The notes beneath the pieces were generated by a model that was given only the letters and a program-made list of their open reading frames with translations, had not been told where the DNA came from and searched no databases. 58,971 nucleotides of DNA from positions 1 through 58,971 of the forward strand of contig DASXUJ010000067.1 in assembly GCA_036504895.1 (NCBI GenBank), given 5' to 3'. The position numbers were made by a program, and so were the translations under genes. Numbering within the stretch: position 1 is the stretch's first letter; every line of letters begins with the position of its first letter. This DNA comes from Syntrophorhabdaceae bacterium (GTDB lineage: Bacteria > Desulfobacterota > Syntrophorhabdia > Syntrophorhabdales > Syntrophorhabdaceae). Shown piece after piece: positions 24,552-34,165 of the stretch.

Positions 24552-26540
24552 ATGAAAAAATATACCCTCCACAAGGACGTGACGAAGGGCTCCTTTCATA
24601 TCCCCTACGAGCAGGAACTAAACGAAGAGCAGCTCCAGGTAGTCCTGGCTGAACCGGGTCCCGTGCTCGTCATCGCGGGGGCGGGCAGCGGCAAGACACG
24701 AGTGGTCACCTATAGGGTGGCACGCCTCCTCGAACAAGGTGTCTCTCCTTCGAGTATCCTTCTTCTCACCTTTACGAATAAGGCGGCCCGAGAGATGCTC
24801 CACCGGGTCGAGCACCTCATGAAGATCGACACGCGTTCCATCTGGGGCGGCACCTTCCACCATATCGGTAACCTCCTCCTCCGGAAACATGCGGAGCTCG
24901 TGGGCTTCAGGCGGAATTTCTCCATCCTCGACAATGAAGACGCCAAGGACTTGATCGAGGCGGCGGTAAAGGAGTCGAATATCGATCGTAAAGCCCGAAG
25001 GTTCCCTAAGGGCAGCGTGATAAAGGATATCATAAGTTATTCGGTAAATACGATGGCTGACGTGGAAACAGCCATAGATGAGAGGTTCCCCTACTTCGCC
25101 GACCTCACGGAAGAGATCGTCATGCTCCGCCGTAAGTATGAGGAGAAGAAACGGGCGGCGAATGCCATGGACTTCGACGACCTCCTCTCCTTCTGGCATA
25201 AGCTCCTCGCGGACCATGAGGACCTGAGAAAGTTCTATGCCATGGCCTTCTCCCATATCCTGGTCGATGAGTACCAGGATACGAACAGGATCCAGGCGGA
25301 GATTATCGATTTCATGGGCCTCATCAACAGGCAGGTCATGGTAGTGGGGGACGACGCCCAGAGTATCTACTCCTTTCGGGGGGCCGATTTCCAGAACATC
25401 CTCGAATTCCCGAAAAAATACCCGGAGGCGCGGGTATTCAAGCTCGAAACGAATTACAGGAGCACCCCGGAGATCCTCGGTCTTGCGAATAATTCCATTT
25501 CAAAAAACATGAAGCAGTTCGCAAAGGAGCTTCGAAGCGTAAAAGAGAGCGGCATCATACCGGCGGTTGCCCCCTCCCGGGACGTGATACAGCAGGCAGA
25601 GTTCGTGGCCCAGAGGATACTCGAGCTTCGGGACGAGGGGGTGCCATTGAGGGAGATCGCCGTCCTCTACCGCGCCCATTACCACTGCATGGAGCTTCAG
25701 ATGGAGCTTACCCGGAGGGATATCCCTTTTGAGATACGGAGCGGATTGCGATTTTTCGAGCAGGCCCATATCAAGGATGTGGTCTCCTTTCTCAGGGTCG
25801 TGGTCAACCCGGACGATGAAGTCTCCTGGAAAAGAATGCTCCAGCTCTTCCCGAAGATCGGGAAGAGGACCGCGGAAAGGATCTATGCCTATGTGAGGTC
25901 CTCTCAAAACCCCGTAGAGCTTCTCACCACGGGGAAACTGGGAGAAGTGTTCAAGAGCGTGCAGAAAGAAAGCGTGGCCACGTGGGCGAAGCTCTTCCGC
26001 GAGCTCTCCCGCCTCCACGAGCGGGAGGCCCCGGCGGACATGATCTCCGCCATCCTCGAGAACGGATACGGGGAGTATGTGAAATACAACTACCCCAACC
26101 ATGAGGCGCGGCTCGAGGATATCGGCCAGCTCATGAACTTCTCATCCCAGTATCACTCCCTCGAGACCTTTCTCGCCGAGCTTTCCCTTATGGGCGGCAT
26201 TACGGGCGAGGAGATCGAAAACGCGGGGGAAAAGGAAGACGAGCGGGTGATCCTGAGCACGGTCCATCAGGCGAAAGGGCTCGAGTGGAAGGCCGTATTC
26301 ATCATCTGGTGCGCCGAAGGAAGGTTTCCAAACCCGAAGGCGGTGGAGGAAGGGAGTATCGAGGAGGAGCGGAGGCTCTTCTATGTAGCCGCGACCCGCG
26401 CCATGGACGAGCTGTACCTCTGTTATCCCCTCATTGTCTTTGACCGTCAGGTAGGCCACATCATCACGAAGCCCTCGAGGTTCATCGCAGAGCTTTCCAG
26501 CAGGCATTACGAAGAGTGGCAAATCTCCGAATTCGGATAG
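24552..26540 (+). CDS. UvrD/Rep/PcrA-family ATP-dependent DNA helicase
   Basis: A 662-residue superfamily 1A helicase, 3' to 5'. Motifs in order: Q-motif region ELNEEQLQVV, Walker A GAGSGKTR (about 43-50), TFTNKAAREM, Walker B VDEYQDTN (about 238-245), GDDAQSIYSFRGAD, ETNYRST, STVHQAKGLEWKAVFI and VAATRAMDEL. It lacks the long C-terminal tail of E. coli UvrD and is nearer in length to Rep/PcrA. It unwinds DNA in excision repair or replication restart. Apparently a single-gene transcript. Confidence 0.95.
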   Translation: MKKYTLHKDVTKGSFHIPYEQELNEEQLQVVLAEPGPVLVIAGAGSGKTRVVTYRVARLLEQGVSPSSILLLTFTNKAAREMLHRVEHLMKIDTRSIWGGTFHHIGNLLLRKHAELVGFRRNFSILDNEDAKDLIEAAVKESNIDRKARRFPKGSVIKDIISYSVNTMADVETAIDERFPYFADLTEEIVMLRRKYEEKKRAANAMDFDDLLSFWHKLLADHEDLRKFYAMAFSHILVDEYQDTNRIQAEIIDFMGLINRQVMVVGDDAQSIYSFRGADFQNILEFPKKYPEARVFKLETNYRSTPEILGLANNSISKNMKQFAKELRSVKESGIIPAVAPSRDVIQQAEFVAQRILELRDEGVPLREIAVLYRAHYHCMELQMELTRRDIPFEIRSGLRFFEQAHIKDVVSFLRVVVNPDDEVSWKRMLQLFPKIGKRTAERIYAYVRSSQNPVELLTTGKLGEVFKSVQKESVATWAKLFRELSRLHEREAPADMISAILENGYGEYVKYNYPNHEARLEDIGQLMNFSSQYHSLETFLAELSLMGGITGEEIENAGEKEDERVILSTVHQAKGLEWKAVFIIWCAEGRFPNPKAVEEGSIEEERRLFYVAATRAMDELYLCYPLIVFDRQVGHIITKPSRFIAELSSRHYEEWQISEFG

Positions 26541-26616
26541 CCATATGCCGGCGCCTTCCGGTGACGGGCTGAAATATTCCGCGCAATAATTATCTTTAAC
26601 TATAGGCGAGAGTGAT

Positions 26617-27510
26617 ATGAAAGGTATTCCCATGCCCCGCGGGCAGACACTTTTCTCTTTCCCCAACCGGCAAAGATCGGCCCCCGGGACCGGGCTGCGG
26701 CTGATCGCGCTCTTACTGGGCTTGCTCCTGTGTACCACAGGATGCGCGGCCGGGGACATTTCCCCTACGGCAAATCACGAGAAAGAGCTCACCGGTTTTC
26801 TTCCGGTCCGCGATGTGCCCGACAGTGCCGCGCTGAATCGGGCCCCACCGGCCGGGACGTCAGCCGCTTTTGCGGCCGATGAGGAGGCATATCGGGCGAC
26901 ACGGAAGCTTCGGGGCACGCCGCGCTGGGATCTCGCGAGGACGGATGGGGACCTCAGGACCGCCGGGGCTCCGCATGCCTTTTCCTGCGCCATAGACGCG
27001 CCCATCACGGCCGAGGCAACTCCCCGGCTCTTCAACCTCATGGCGAGGGCACGGATCGATGCGAGCCGCACTGTCTCGCGCGCCAAAGACCAATACCCGC
27101 GAACCCGCCCCTTCATATTTTACGGGGATTCCACGTGCGCCCCCGCCGACCAGATCTATCTCAGAAGGAATGGCTCTTATCCATCGAGTCATGCGGCGGC
27201 GGGGTGGATGTGGGCCCTCATCCTTGCCGAGATCGTTCCCGACCGGGCGGAGAGGATCTTCGAGCGGGGTATCGCCTTCGGTGAAAGCCGCATGATATGC
27301 GGCGTCCATTGGCAAAGCGACGTGAATGCGGGTTTTATCCTGGGCGCGGCCGTGACGGCGAGGCTCCATGGAGACCCTGATTTCCTGAAGGAGCTCGCCG
27401 CCGCCCGTGAAGAGATCTCGGCCGCGCGGGCAAAGGGATTGAAGCCTTCCCGCGACTGCAAAGCCGAAGCCGCCGCATTAAGGCCCCCTGAGCCCCGGAT
27501 TGACCGGTAG
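26617..27510 (+). CDS. class A non-specific acid phosphatase (PAP2 fold)
   Basis: A 297-residue exported phosphatase. The N-terminus has a signal sequence ending CTTGCAAG, a possible lipobox. The catalytic signature of the PhoN/PAP2 type is complete: K-x6-R-P in AKDQYPRTRPF, P-S-x-H in GSYPSSHAAAG (Gly replaced by Ser), and S-R-x5-H-x3-D in ESRMICGVHWQSD. It should hydrolyse phosphomonoesters in the periplasm. An alternative start at the sixth codon (26632) has a better SD (AAAGG seven bases upstream). Confidence 0.88.
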   Translation: MKGIPMPRGQTLFSFPNRQRSAPGTGLRLIALLLGLLLCTTGCAAGDISPTANHEKELTGFLPVRDVPDSAALNRAPPAGTSAAFAADEEAYRATRKLRGTPRWDLARTDGDLRTAGAPHAFSCAIDAPITAEATPRLFNLMARARIDASRTVSRAKDQYPRTRPFIFYGDSTCAPADQIYLRRNGSYPSSHAAAGWMWALILAEIVPDRAERIFERGIAFGESRMICGVHWQSDVNAGFILGAAVTARLHGDPDFLKELAAAREEISAARAKGLKPSRDCKAEAAALRPPEPRIDR

Positions 27511-27550
27511 GGACCCTGAAAAAGGTGAATGGCGCGGCGTCAGGATTCCA

Positions 27551-27973
27551 TCACTTCGCGCAAGGCCCCAGGTATTTCCCCGACATCTTTCCATTCATCT
27601 TCATCGGCGGCTGGCCTTTACGGGTCATGGTGGTCACGCTTGTGCCTTCGAAGCTGTTGCCCTTGAAGGTCATCTTGCCCCCACTCTCCATAGTCCCCCC
27701 GTCCTTGCTCTTGCATTCCATGAGATAGGTGACCGTGTCTCCCGCGAGCTTCTGCTCTTTCCTCGTACATTCCGTGCCACCCGATCTGTTGGTGGGCATG
27801 GGGGTCATATCCTTCTTCGTAATGCACTGCTGCATGGTCGTGGCCGGGATATCCTTGGGCATCCCCGGCATATCCACCTTTGAGGTGATCTCCCAGAGCC
27901 CTTCTTTCCATTCGGCAGATACACTTCCGGTCCATACCACGAGCACTGCAACCGCGATCAACAGATTCCGCAT
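27551..27973 (-). CDS. DUF3617 exported protein
   Basis: A 140-residue secreted protein with a clear signal peptide (LLIAVAVLVVWTGSVSAEW). The mature part begins GLWEITSKVDMPGMP and contains four cysteines (QCITKKD, TECTRKE, MECKSKD and GPCAK), the pattern of DUF3617. Function unknown; relatives are widespread single-copy periplasmic proteins. SD GGGGAGG. Confidence 0.85.
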   Translation of the reverse strand: MRNLLIAVAVLVVWTGSVSAEWKEGLWEITSKVDMPGMPKDIPATTMQQCITKKDMTPMPTNRSGGTECTRKEQKLAGDTVTYLMECKSKDGGTMESGGKMTFKGNSFEGTSVTTMTRKGQPPMKMNGKMSGKYLGPCAK

Positions 27974-28067
27974 CGTTCTGACCTCCCCTTTTCCGGCATT
28001 ATGGCAGACACCAAAAAATTACCATCATCTCCGGTCCCGGTCAAAGAAAAAGTCATCTCCTCCCTCA

Positions 28068-28096
28068 TTTACTCCGGACCACGAAAAAGGTAGACT
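28068..28096 (+). promoter_or_regulatory. promoter of the TPR/Cys-cluster gene, predicting a leaderless mRNA
   Basis: TTTACT, 17 bases, TAGACT; the -10 ends nine bases before the ATG at 28106 and no SD is present. Confidence 0.45.
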
Positions 28097-28105
28097 GTTG
28101 CAGTT

Positions 28106-29443
28106 ATGAAGCTTACCCCGGGCCGACCCGCGAAAGAACATGAACAGGAGAAATCGATCGTTACCCACGAAGGGGGCCGGGACCCGTGGGGTCTCGAAGA
28201 AAAATATTTCCACAGCCTGGGCGCGGTACTTTGTGAAGAAGGGCGGTTTCAGGAGGCCGAGGAGGCCCTGCGCCGGGCGCTCCTTTACGAGGATACTCCT
28301 TACGCCCGTTATGACCTGAGTATGGCCCTCGCCGGCAGAGGGCAGATCGACGACGCCCTCGACGAGATTAGTCGCGCCATCGTTCTCGCGCCGGAGGTTG
28401 CAGATTATTATTACGAAAGGAGCCTCCTGAGACGTGCCGCGGGAGACCCGGAAGGCGCCTCTTCCGATCTCGGCAAGGCCATAAGCCTGGATGGTAATTA
28501 TGGCCGCATAGAGGAGCTAAGGGCAGCTATCCTGACCGTACGGAACACGTTCGACGACACGGAAATGGTTGAACGCCTTTCCGAGGCCCCCATAAAGAAC
28601 CGGGAGCTACGGCTATTGGCGGATCAGGTCGCCCGGTCCCTCAGGTCGGACCATGAGGCCCTCACCCGCTCATCGTGCCCCGTCGCAGGCTGCCCCGCCT
28701 ATTGCTGCCATTTCACGGGCCCCATGGTGCGCCACGGCGTGGTGATCGGCGCATGGAAGCTTCGTGCCATAAAGGAATATCTCCGGGAAAACTCCTTATC
28801 CTTCGATCAGTTCGTCGACCGGCTTCCTTTTTACGGCGAGGCCCACGTGAGGGAGCTCGTTCCCCCACCCTTTTTTATAAAAGAGGGTGAAGGGCATTCG
28901 GTCTTCTTCCCCGGCCGTTCCGATTCTTTTATAGAGAGGGCTCTGCTCCGGGACCTTCCCCCGGGGCCGGACTACCGGACCCTCATGTGGATCAACGAGA
29001 GCGCCAGGCCCTGCATGTTCCTGAGCCAAAAAAAGTGCATGGTTCACGATGCGGGCGATGAAGCAGGCCTCCCCGCATGTAAACAGTTCCTCTGCCTCAC
29101 CGGGACCGCCCTTGTTATTCTCGCCCATATGGGCATCGCCGGCGCCGCGTCCTTCGAAGGAATGACAATAGGAGAGCTCAACAAAATTGCCGTCGAATCA
29201 TTCCTTATCCTCTCGAGGGAGATCCATGGGAGAAGTGAAGTTGTTGCGCTCCGGAAGGCACGCGACGAGGGACTGAAGTCGGCGGTCCGGTCGGACAGGG
29301 CAGGAGACGGACCTGCCGTTGCGGCTGATATCGGGCGCTGCCGCACCCTCATCGATCAATACAACGAAATTCTGCAATTACGCAAGGAGTCCGCCCGGGC
29401 GGCAATAGAAAATCTCTTCCCCCGCACCGGTTCCGGCCGCTGA
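28106..29443 (+). CDS. TPR protein fused to a YkgJ-like zinc/iron-cysteine cluster domain
   Basis: A 445-residue protein. Residues about 30-135 hold three TPR-type helical pairs (YFHSLGAVLCEEGRFQEAEE and similar). From about 190 there is a cysteine-rich part with SSCPVAGCPAYCCHF, ARPCMFLSQKKCMVHD and ACKQFLC, resembling the CxxxCC...C...C pattern of YkgJ/Fe-S-cluster-type oxidoreductase-related proteins. The role is unknown; TPRs suggest protein binding. Its stop lies three bases from the converging ALDH gene's stop. Confidence 0.7.
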   Translation: MKLTPGRPAKEHEQEKSIVTHEGGRDPWGLEEKYFHSLGAVLCEEGRFQEAEEALRRALLYEDTPYARYDLSMALAGRGQIDDALDEISRAIVLAPEVADYYYERSLLRRAAGDPEGASSDLGKAISLDGNYGRIEELRAAILTVRNTFDDTEMVERLSEAPIKNRELRLLADQVARSLRSDHEALTRSSCPVAGCPAYCCHFTGPMVRHGVVIGAWKLRAIKEYLRENSLSFDQFVDRLPFYGEAHVRELVPPPFFIKEGEGHSVFFPGRSDSFIERALLRDLPPGPDYRTLMWINESARPCMFLSQKKCMVHDAGDEAGLPACKQFLCLTGTALVILAHMGIAGAASFEGMTIGELNKIAVESFLILSREIHGRSEVVALRKARDEGLKSAVRSDRAGDGPAVAADIGRCRTLIDQYNEILQLRKESARAAIENLFPRTGSGR

Positions 29444-29445
29444 AT

Positions 29446-30975
<1,530 letters not shown>

Positions 30976-31222
30976 GGATATCATCTCTTCGAACGAGCCC
31001 CGTCATTGTTCCAAAGGTCCGCTCCGGGCGCCTCCCTTGCGCCACACTCTATGGTCCTGCTTTTCTCATAACAAATACCTGTTACAATAGTAGGCACGAC
31101 AGGTGCGGATATCAAGAAGAATCCGTTGTTTCGGCCATTCGCAGCCGAAGCCTTGCTATTGGACGCAGCTACGTGTAAAATACTCTTCGTGCACAATAAG
31201 ATACATGAAAAGGAGTGAAAAG

Positions 31223-31669
31223 ATGTTGATGAAAAGACGCGACGGCTCAGCAGCACCCGACGATATTACCCTGCCCGCAAAAAGGGAATCGATACAGGAA
31301 CTGGTTGAATTCCTCGCCCACCAGGCATGGGAAGGCGGGTTCAACGACACGAAGATAGAGGCCCTGAGGCAAGGCACGATCGAGGTGATCGAGAATATCC
31401 TCCGCTTCTCCTGCGCCGACGGGGAAGGCGAGATCACGATCACGTGCGAGTTCGTCGACGCCCCTGCGCTCCTCGTGAACATTATCGATACAGGCAAACG
31501 GTTCAACATGCTCCTCGCCGGCAGCCCCTTCCCCGAAAGCGCCGACTTCGTGGAAGACGGTCCTCCCCCCTCACTGAAAGCCATAAAAAAAGCAGTGAGA
31601 AACATAGAGTACAGGAGAGACGCCAAGCAGTCGAGAAATATATTGGCATTGGTGATACCAAGTGAATAA
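31223..31669 (+). CDS. anti-sigma-factor-type ATP-binding protein (HATPase_c_2)
   Basis: A 148-residue GHKL-fold protein like RsbW/SpoIIAB. It shows LPAKRESIQELVEFLAHQAW, the N-box helix LRQGTIEVIENILRFSC and NIIDTGKRFNML in the place of the G1 box, then a C-terminal SLKAIKKAVRNIEYRRD. Start chosen by AGGAG seven bases upstream; two other in-frame ATGs lie within 18 bases. It is followed at once by the heptamer repeat array and has no neighbouring anti-anti-sigma gene. The divergent ALDH gene is the only partner in context. Confidence 0.75.
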   Translation: MLMKRRDGSAAPDDITLPAKRESIQELVEFLAHQAWEGGFNDTKIEALRQGTIEVIENILRFSCADGEGEITITCEFVDAPALLVNIIDTGKRFNMLLAGSPFPESADFVEDGPPPSLKAIKKAVRNIEYRRDAKQSRNILALVIPSE

Positions 31670-31673
31670 GGGC

Positions 31674-31792
31674 AGTCGCTAGTCGCTAGTCTCTAGTCTC
31701 TAGTCTCTAGTCGCTAGTCGCTAGTCTCTAGTCTCTAGTCTCTAGTCTCTAGTCGCTAGTCTCTAGTCTCTAGTCGTTAGTATATAGTAACT
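31674..31792 (+). repeat. heptamer tandem array, 17 units
   Basis: Seventeen uninterrupted 7-base units: mostly AGTCTCT and AGTCGCT, ending in AGTCGTT, AGTATAT, AGTAACT. It begins five bases after the stop codon of the anti-sigma-type gene. A shorter array of the reverse-complement units lies at 34131. The following bases to 31941 contain no gene; the last part (from about 31905) resembles, in inverted form, sequence near 35360-35400. Confidence 0.97.
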
Positions 31793-31941
31793 GCCAAAAG
31801 AGGCAATAAGTCAGCGATAGAAAGAAAGGCCGTTAGTAGTTAGTGCCATGTTAGCGGCGCCGGGTCATATTCTTTCTCATATCAAGGCGACAAGGAGGAG
31901 CCGACGAAGCCAACAGTAGGCGCTTTAAGCGGCGTACTCCA

Positions 31942-32082
31942 AAGTTCGCTCACCCTGAAGACCCAGAAGCGGAACATTTCGAGGCACACACCTCAAGCCG
32001 GGCCGACGTGATGTAGCTCGCACGGCGAGCGCGAGGGGGTGGCTTCGCGGGCTTTGCCCGTGGAGGGGGCGACGTGAGCCCC
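31942..32082 (+). repeat. 141-bp palindromic dispersed repeat, copy 1
   Basis: Starts AGTTCGCTC and ends GACGTGAGCCCC. The right 80 bases hold palindromes GCTCGCACGGCGAGC and GGGCTTTGCCC. Copy 2 lies 208 bases further right in the same orientation and related copies lie inverted beyond 35203. There is no credible coding sequence. Confidence 0.9.
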
Positions 32083-32149
32083 ATTAATTGCCGTCGAGGA
32101 GAGTGACGACGCAGGCAACGACGTAGCTGCGGAAGAATCCAGCCCGCGG

Positions 32150-32290
32150 AAGTTCGCTCGTCCCGAAAACAGTGAAGCGGAAAGCTGCAAGCGGTGTTCC
32201 TCACGCCCGGCCGGCGTGATGTAGCTCGCACGGCGAGCGCGAGGGGATGGCTCCGCGGGCTTTGCCCGTGGAGGGGGCGACGTGAGCCCC
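32150..32290 (+). repeat. 141-bp palindromic dispersed repeat, copy 2
   Basis: Same length and same ends as copy 1; about the last 75 bases are nearly identical. It ends one base before the cfa stop codon, so it forms the immediate 3' flank of that gene, where its hairpins might also end or stabilise the cfa transcript. Confidence 0.9.
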
Positions 32291-32291
32291 T

Positions 32292-33482
32292 TTAACTGCG
32301 GTAGACGTGGGAGCGGGTTAGGGGGTAGTTGTTATTCAGTCCGTTGGTAAAAAGGATCTGATAGAGCCTTAGCTCTCCTGCACGGAAGGCTGCTGCGCAG
32401 CCGTTGAGGTATAGCCGCCACATGCGGACGAATTTTTCGTCGAACATTTCTTTAATCTGATCCGCTTTCCGTTCAAATCTTTCTGCCCACTTATCGAGGG
32501 TCAATGCGTAATGAAGGCGCAGGTTTTCGATATCCTGGGGGACAAGCCCCTTTTTCCCCATTACTTCCACTATTGTGGGGAGGTTGGGGATATAGCCTCC
32601 GGGAAAGATATACTTCATGACCCAAGGGTCGCCGGGAGACGCCTGTTCCTTTCCGATCGTATGAAGGAGGCCCGCGCCTCCGGGTTTAAGCAGGGCCTTC
32701 ATTTTTTCGGTAAAGAGGGGGATAAACCCCTTCCCCACGTGCTCAAACATTCCGATGGAAACAAATTTATCGAAAGTGCCTTCCACTTCCCTGTAATCTT
32801 TGAGAAGGATCTCTACTTTCCCCTCTAATCCCGCCTCTTCCACCCGCTTTCGGGCAAGCTCGACCTGCTCCTTCGAGAGGGAGCATCCTGTGCCCTTTAT
32901 CCCGTACCGGGAGGCAGCATAAATTAGCATTCCTCCCCACCCGCATCCGATGTCCACCAGGGTCTCACCTTCTCTCAGGTCCAGTTTCCGGCATATGTGT
33001 TCATATTTCTGCGCCTGGGCCTCTTCAAGGGTATTTTCGGGAACATGGAAATAGGCGCACGAATAGGTGAGACTCTCATCGAGAAAGGTCTGGTAAAAGT
33101 CATTTCCCTTGTCATAATGATGAGTTATATTTCTCCTGGACCCTCGGGGGGTATTGAGCGATTTGATGTGTTGGGTCAGGAGGGCGAGTCGGGTCCCCAA
33201 AGAAAGCTTCATGTACTGAATGAGCGGGTCCATGCCGAGTCGCATGACCTCTCCGAAATCCCCTTCTATCATAATATTGCCGTTCATATATTCTTCGGCA
33301 AAACCTAAAGTCCCTTTTTGGAAAATACTCCGGGCCGACTCTTTTGTGCTGAAACGGAGCGTGAATGCCGGCTCGTCGCCGTTCAGGTTGAAATGCTCTC
33401 CGTCCCAGAACTGCACGGCGAAAGGGATTTCGGGTAGACTGCGGGAAAGGGCCTCAAGAAGCCGTCGAAGTGTCTCTTTCAT
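32292..33482 (-). CDS. cfa: cyclopropane-fatty-acyl-phospholipid synthase
   Basis: A 396-residue SAM-dependent enzyme that adds a methylene bridge to unsaturated acyl chains of membrane phospholipids. An N-terminal lipid-binding part (to about 110) precedes the methyltransferase: SAM motif LVDIGCGWGGMLIYAA, then GTGCSLSKEQVELA, and the family-typical THHYDKGNDFY, LTYSCAYF and EHVGKGF. SD GGGGGTAAAG, good promoter upstream. It is divergent from the thioredoxin gene, and its 3' end abuts a dispersed repeat. Confidence 0.95.
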   Translation of the reverse strand: MKETLRRLLEALSRSLPEIPFAVQFWDGEHFNLNGDEPAFTLRFSTKESARSIFQKGTLGFAEEYMNGNIMIEGDFGEVMRLGMDPLIQYMKLSLGTRLALLTQHIKSLNTPRGSRRNITHHYDKGNDFYQTFLDESLTYSCAYFHVPENTLEEAQAQKYEHICRKLDLREGETLVDIGCGWGGMLIYAASRYGIKGTGCSLSKEQVELARKRVEEAGLEGKVEILLKDYREVEGTFDKFVSIGMFEHVGKGFIPLFTEKMKALLKPGGAGLLHTIGKEQASPGDPWVMKYIFPGGYIPNLPTIVEVMGKKGLVPQDIENLRLHYALTLDKWAERFERKADQIKEMFDEKFVRMWRLYLNGCAAAFRAGELRLYQILFTNGLNNNYPLTRSHVYRS

Positions 33483-33547
33483 GACTTTACCCCCGGCAGG
33501 ATTAGGGTCGGCCTACAAGAAGGCCGCGAGACTGCCCCCTTACAATC

Positions 33548-33576
33548 AAGTTACGTCATGAAAACCATCTTGTCAA
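33548..33576 (-). promoter_or_regulatory. cfa promoter
   Basis: Minus strand TTGACA, 17 bases, TAACTT. It would give a leader of about 58 bases carrying the SD. Confidence 0.5.
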
Positions 33577-33622
33577 TTGTTTATAAAAGGGTACAATATG
33601 TGTGCTTCCTCCCCCACCTGAC

Positions 33623-33652
33623 TTGACATTGTAAAACGACTACCCATATTTA
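33623..33652 (+). promoter_or_regulatory. thioredoxin promoter, predicting a leaderless mRNA
   Basis: TTGACA, 18 bases, TATTTA; the -10 ends five bases before the ATG. Transcription should start at or one base from the start codon. No SD exists. Confidence 0.6.
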
Positions 33653-33657
33653 TAAAT

Positions 33658-34110
33658 ATGACCTCAAATTTTATTGTTCACTGTCCCCGTTGCGGAGCGA
33701 AAAACCGGATTCCCAAGGCAAGATGGGGGCAAAAGGCAGTATGCGGAAAATGCGGCTCCCCCCTTGCGCCCAAGGGGGCCTTCCCCGAAGGGGCTATCAG
33801 CGTGACCGACCGGAGTTTTAAAGAAGAAGTGACCGATTTTCCCGGTCCGGTTACATTGGAGTTTTACTCCCCCACCTGCGGCTACAGCCGAAAGCTTGCA
33901 CCCATTATGGAAGAATTCGTCGGTCGATACGCGGGCAGGGTCAAATTCGCCAGGATCGATATCACGACCAACCGCGCCATCCCCTCCCAATACCAGATCA
34001 CCGGCACCCCCACCCTGATCTTCTTCAGTAGCGGAAGATTAGTAAACCGTGTAAACGGCTTCGTCCCCAGAAACGAGATAGAAAGCCGCCTGAACTACCT
34101 CGCCGGCTAA
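33658..34110 (+). CDS. zinc-ribbon thioredoxin-fold protein with a monothiol CGYS site
   Basis: A 150-residue protein built like thioredoxin 2 (TrxC): an N-terminal zinc ribbon (C9-P-R-C12, C29-G-K-C32) and a thioredoxin fold from about 45. The active site, normally W-C-G-P-C, is here T-C74-G-Y-S77, so the resolving cysteine is serine; the cis-proline (TGTP118T) is intact. Such a protein cannot do normal dithiol exchange alone; it may act by a monothiol mechanism, bind clients or use a zinc-ribbon cysteine. No other start codon is possible without losing the ribbon. Confidence 0.88.
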   Translation: MTSNFIVHCPRCGAKNRIPKARWGQKAVCGKCGSPLAPKGAFPEGAISVTDRSFKEEVTDFPGPVTLEFYSPTCGYSRKLAPIMEEFVGRYAGRVKFARIDITTNRAIPSQYQITGTPTLIFFSSGRLVNRVNGFVPRNEIESRLNYLAG

Positions 34111-34130
34111 GCAGCCCCGCCTTTTCACGC

Positions 34131-34165
34131 AGTTACTATATACTATATACTAGTGACTAGAGACC
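34131..34165. repeat. short heptamer array, inverted relative to 31674
   Basis: AGTTACT, ATATACT, ATATACT, AGTGACT, AGAGACC: the reverse complements of the last types of unit in the left array. It runs into the end of the serine acetyltransferase gene, supplying its stop and last three or four codons. Confidence 0.85.

Noticed and set aside
31674-31792. CRISPR array
   Set aside because: Seven-base units without spacers; no cas genes.
31950-32231. Small minus-strand frames in the 141-bp repeat region
   Set aside because: No SD, composition follows the repeat, and the reading frame is not shared between the copies.
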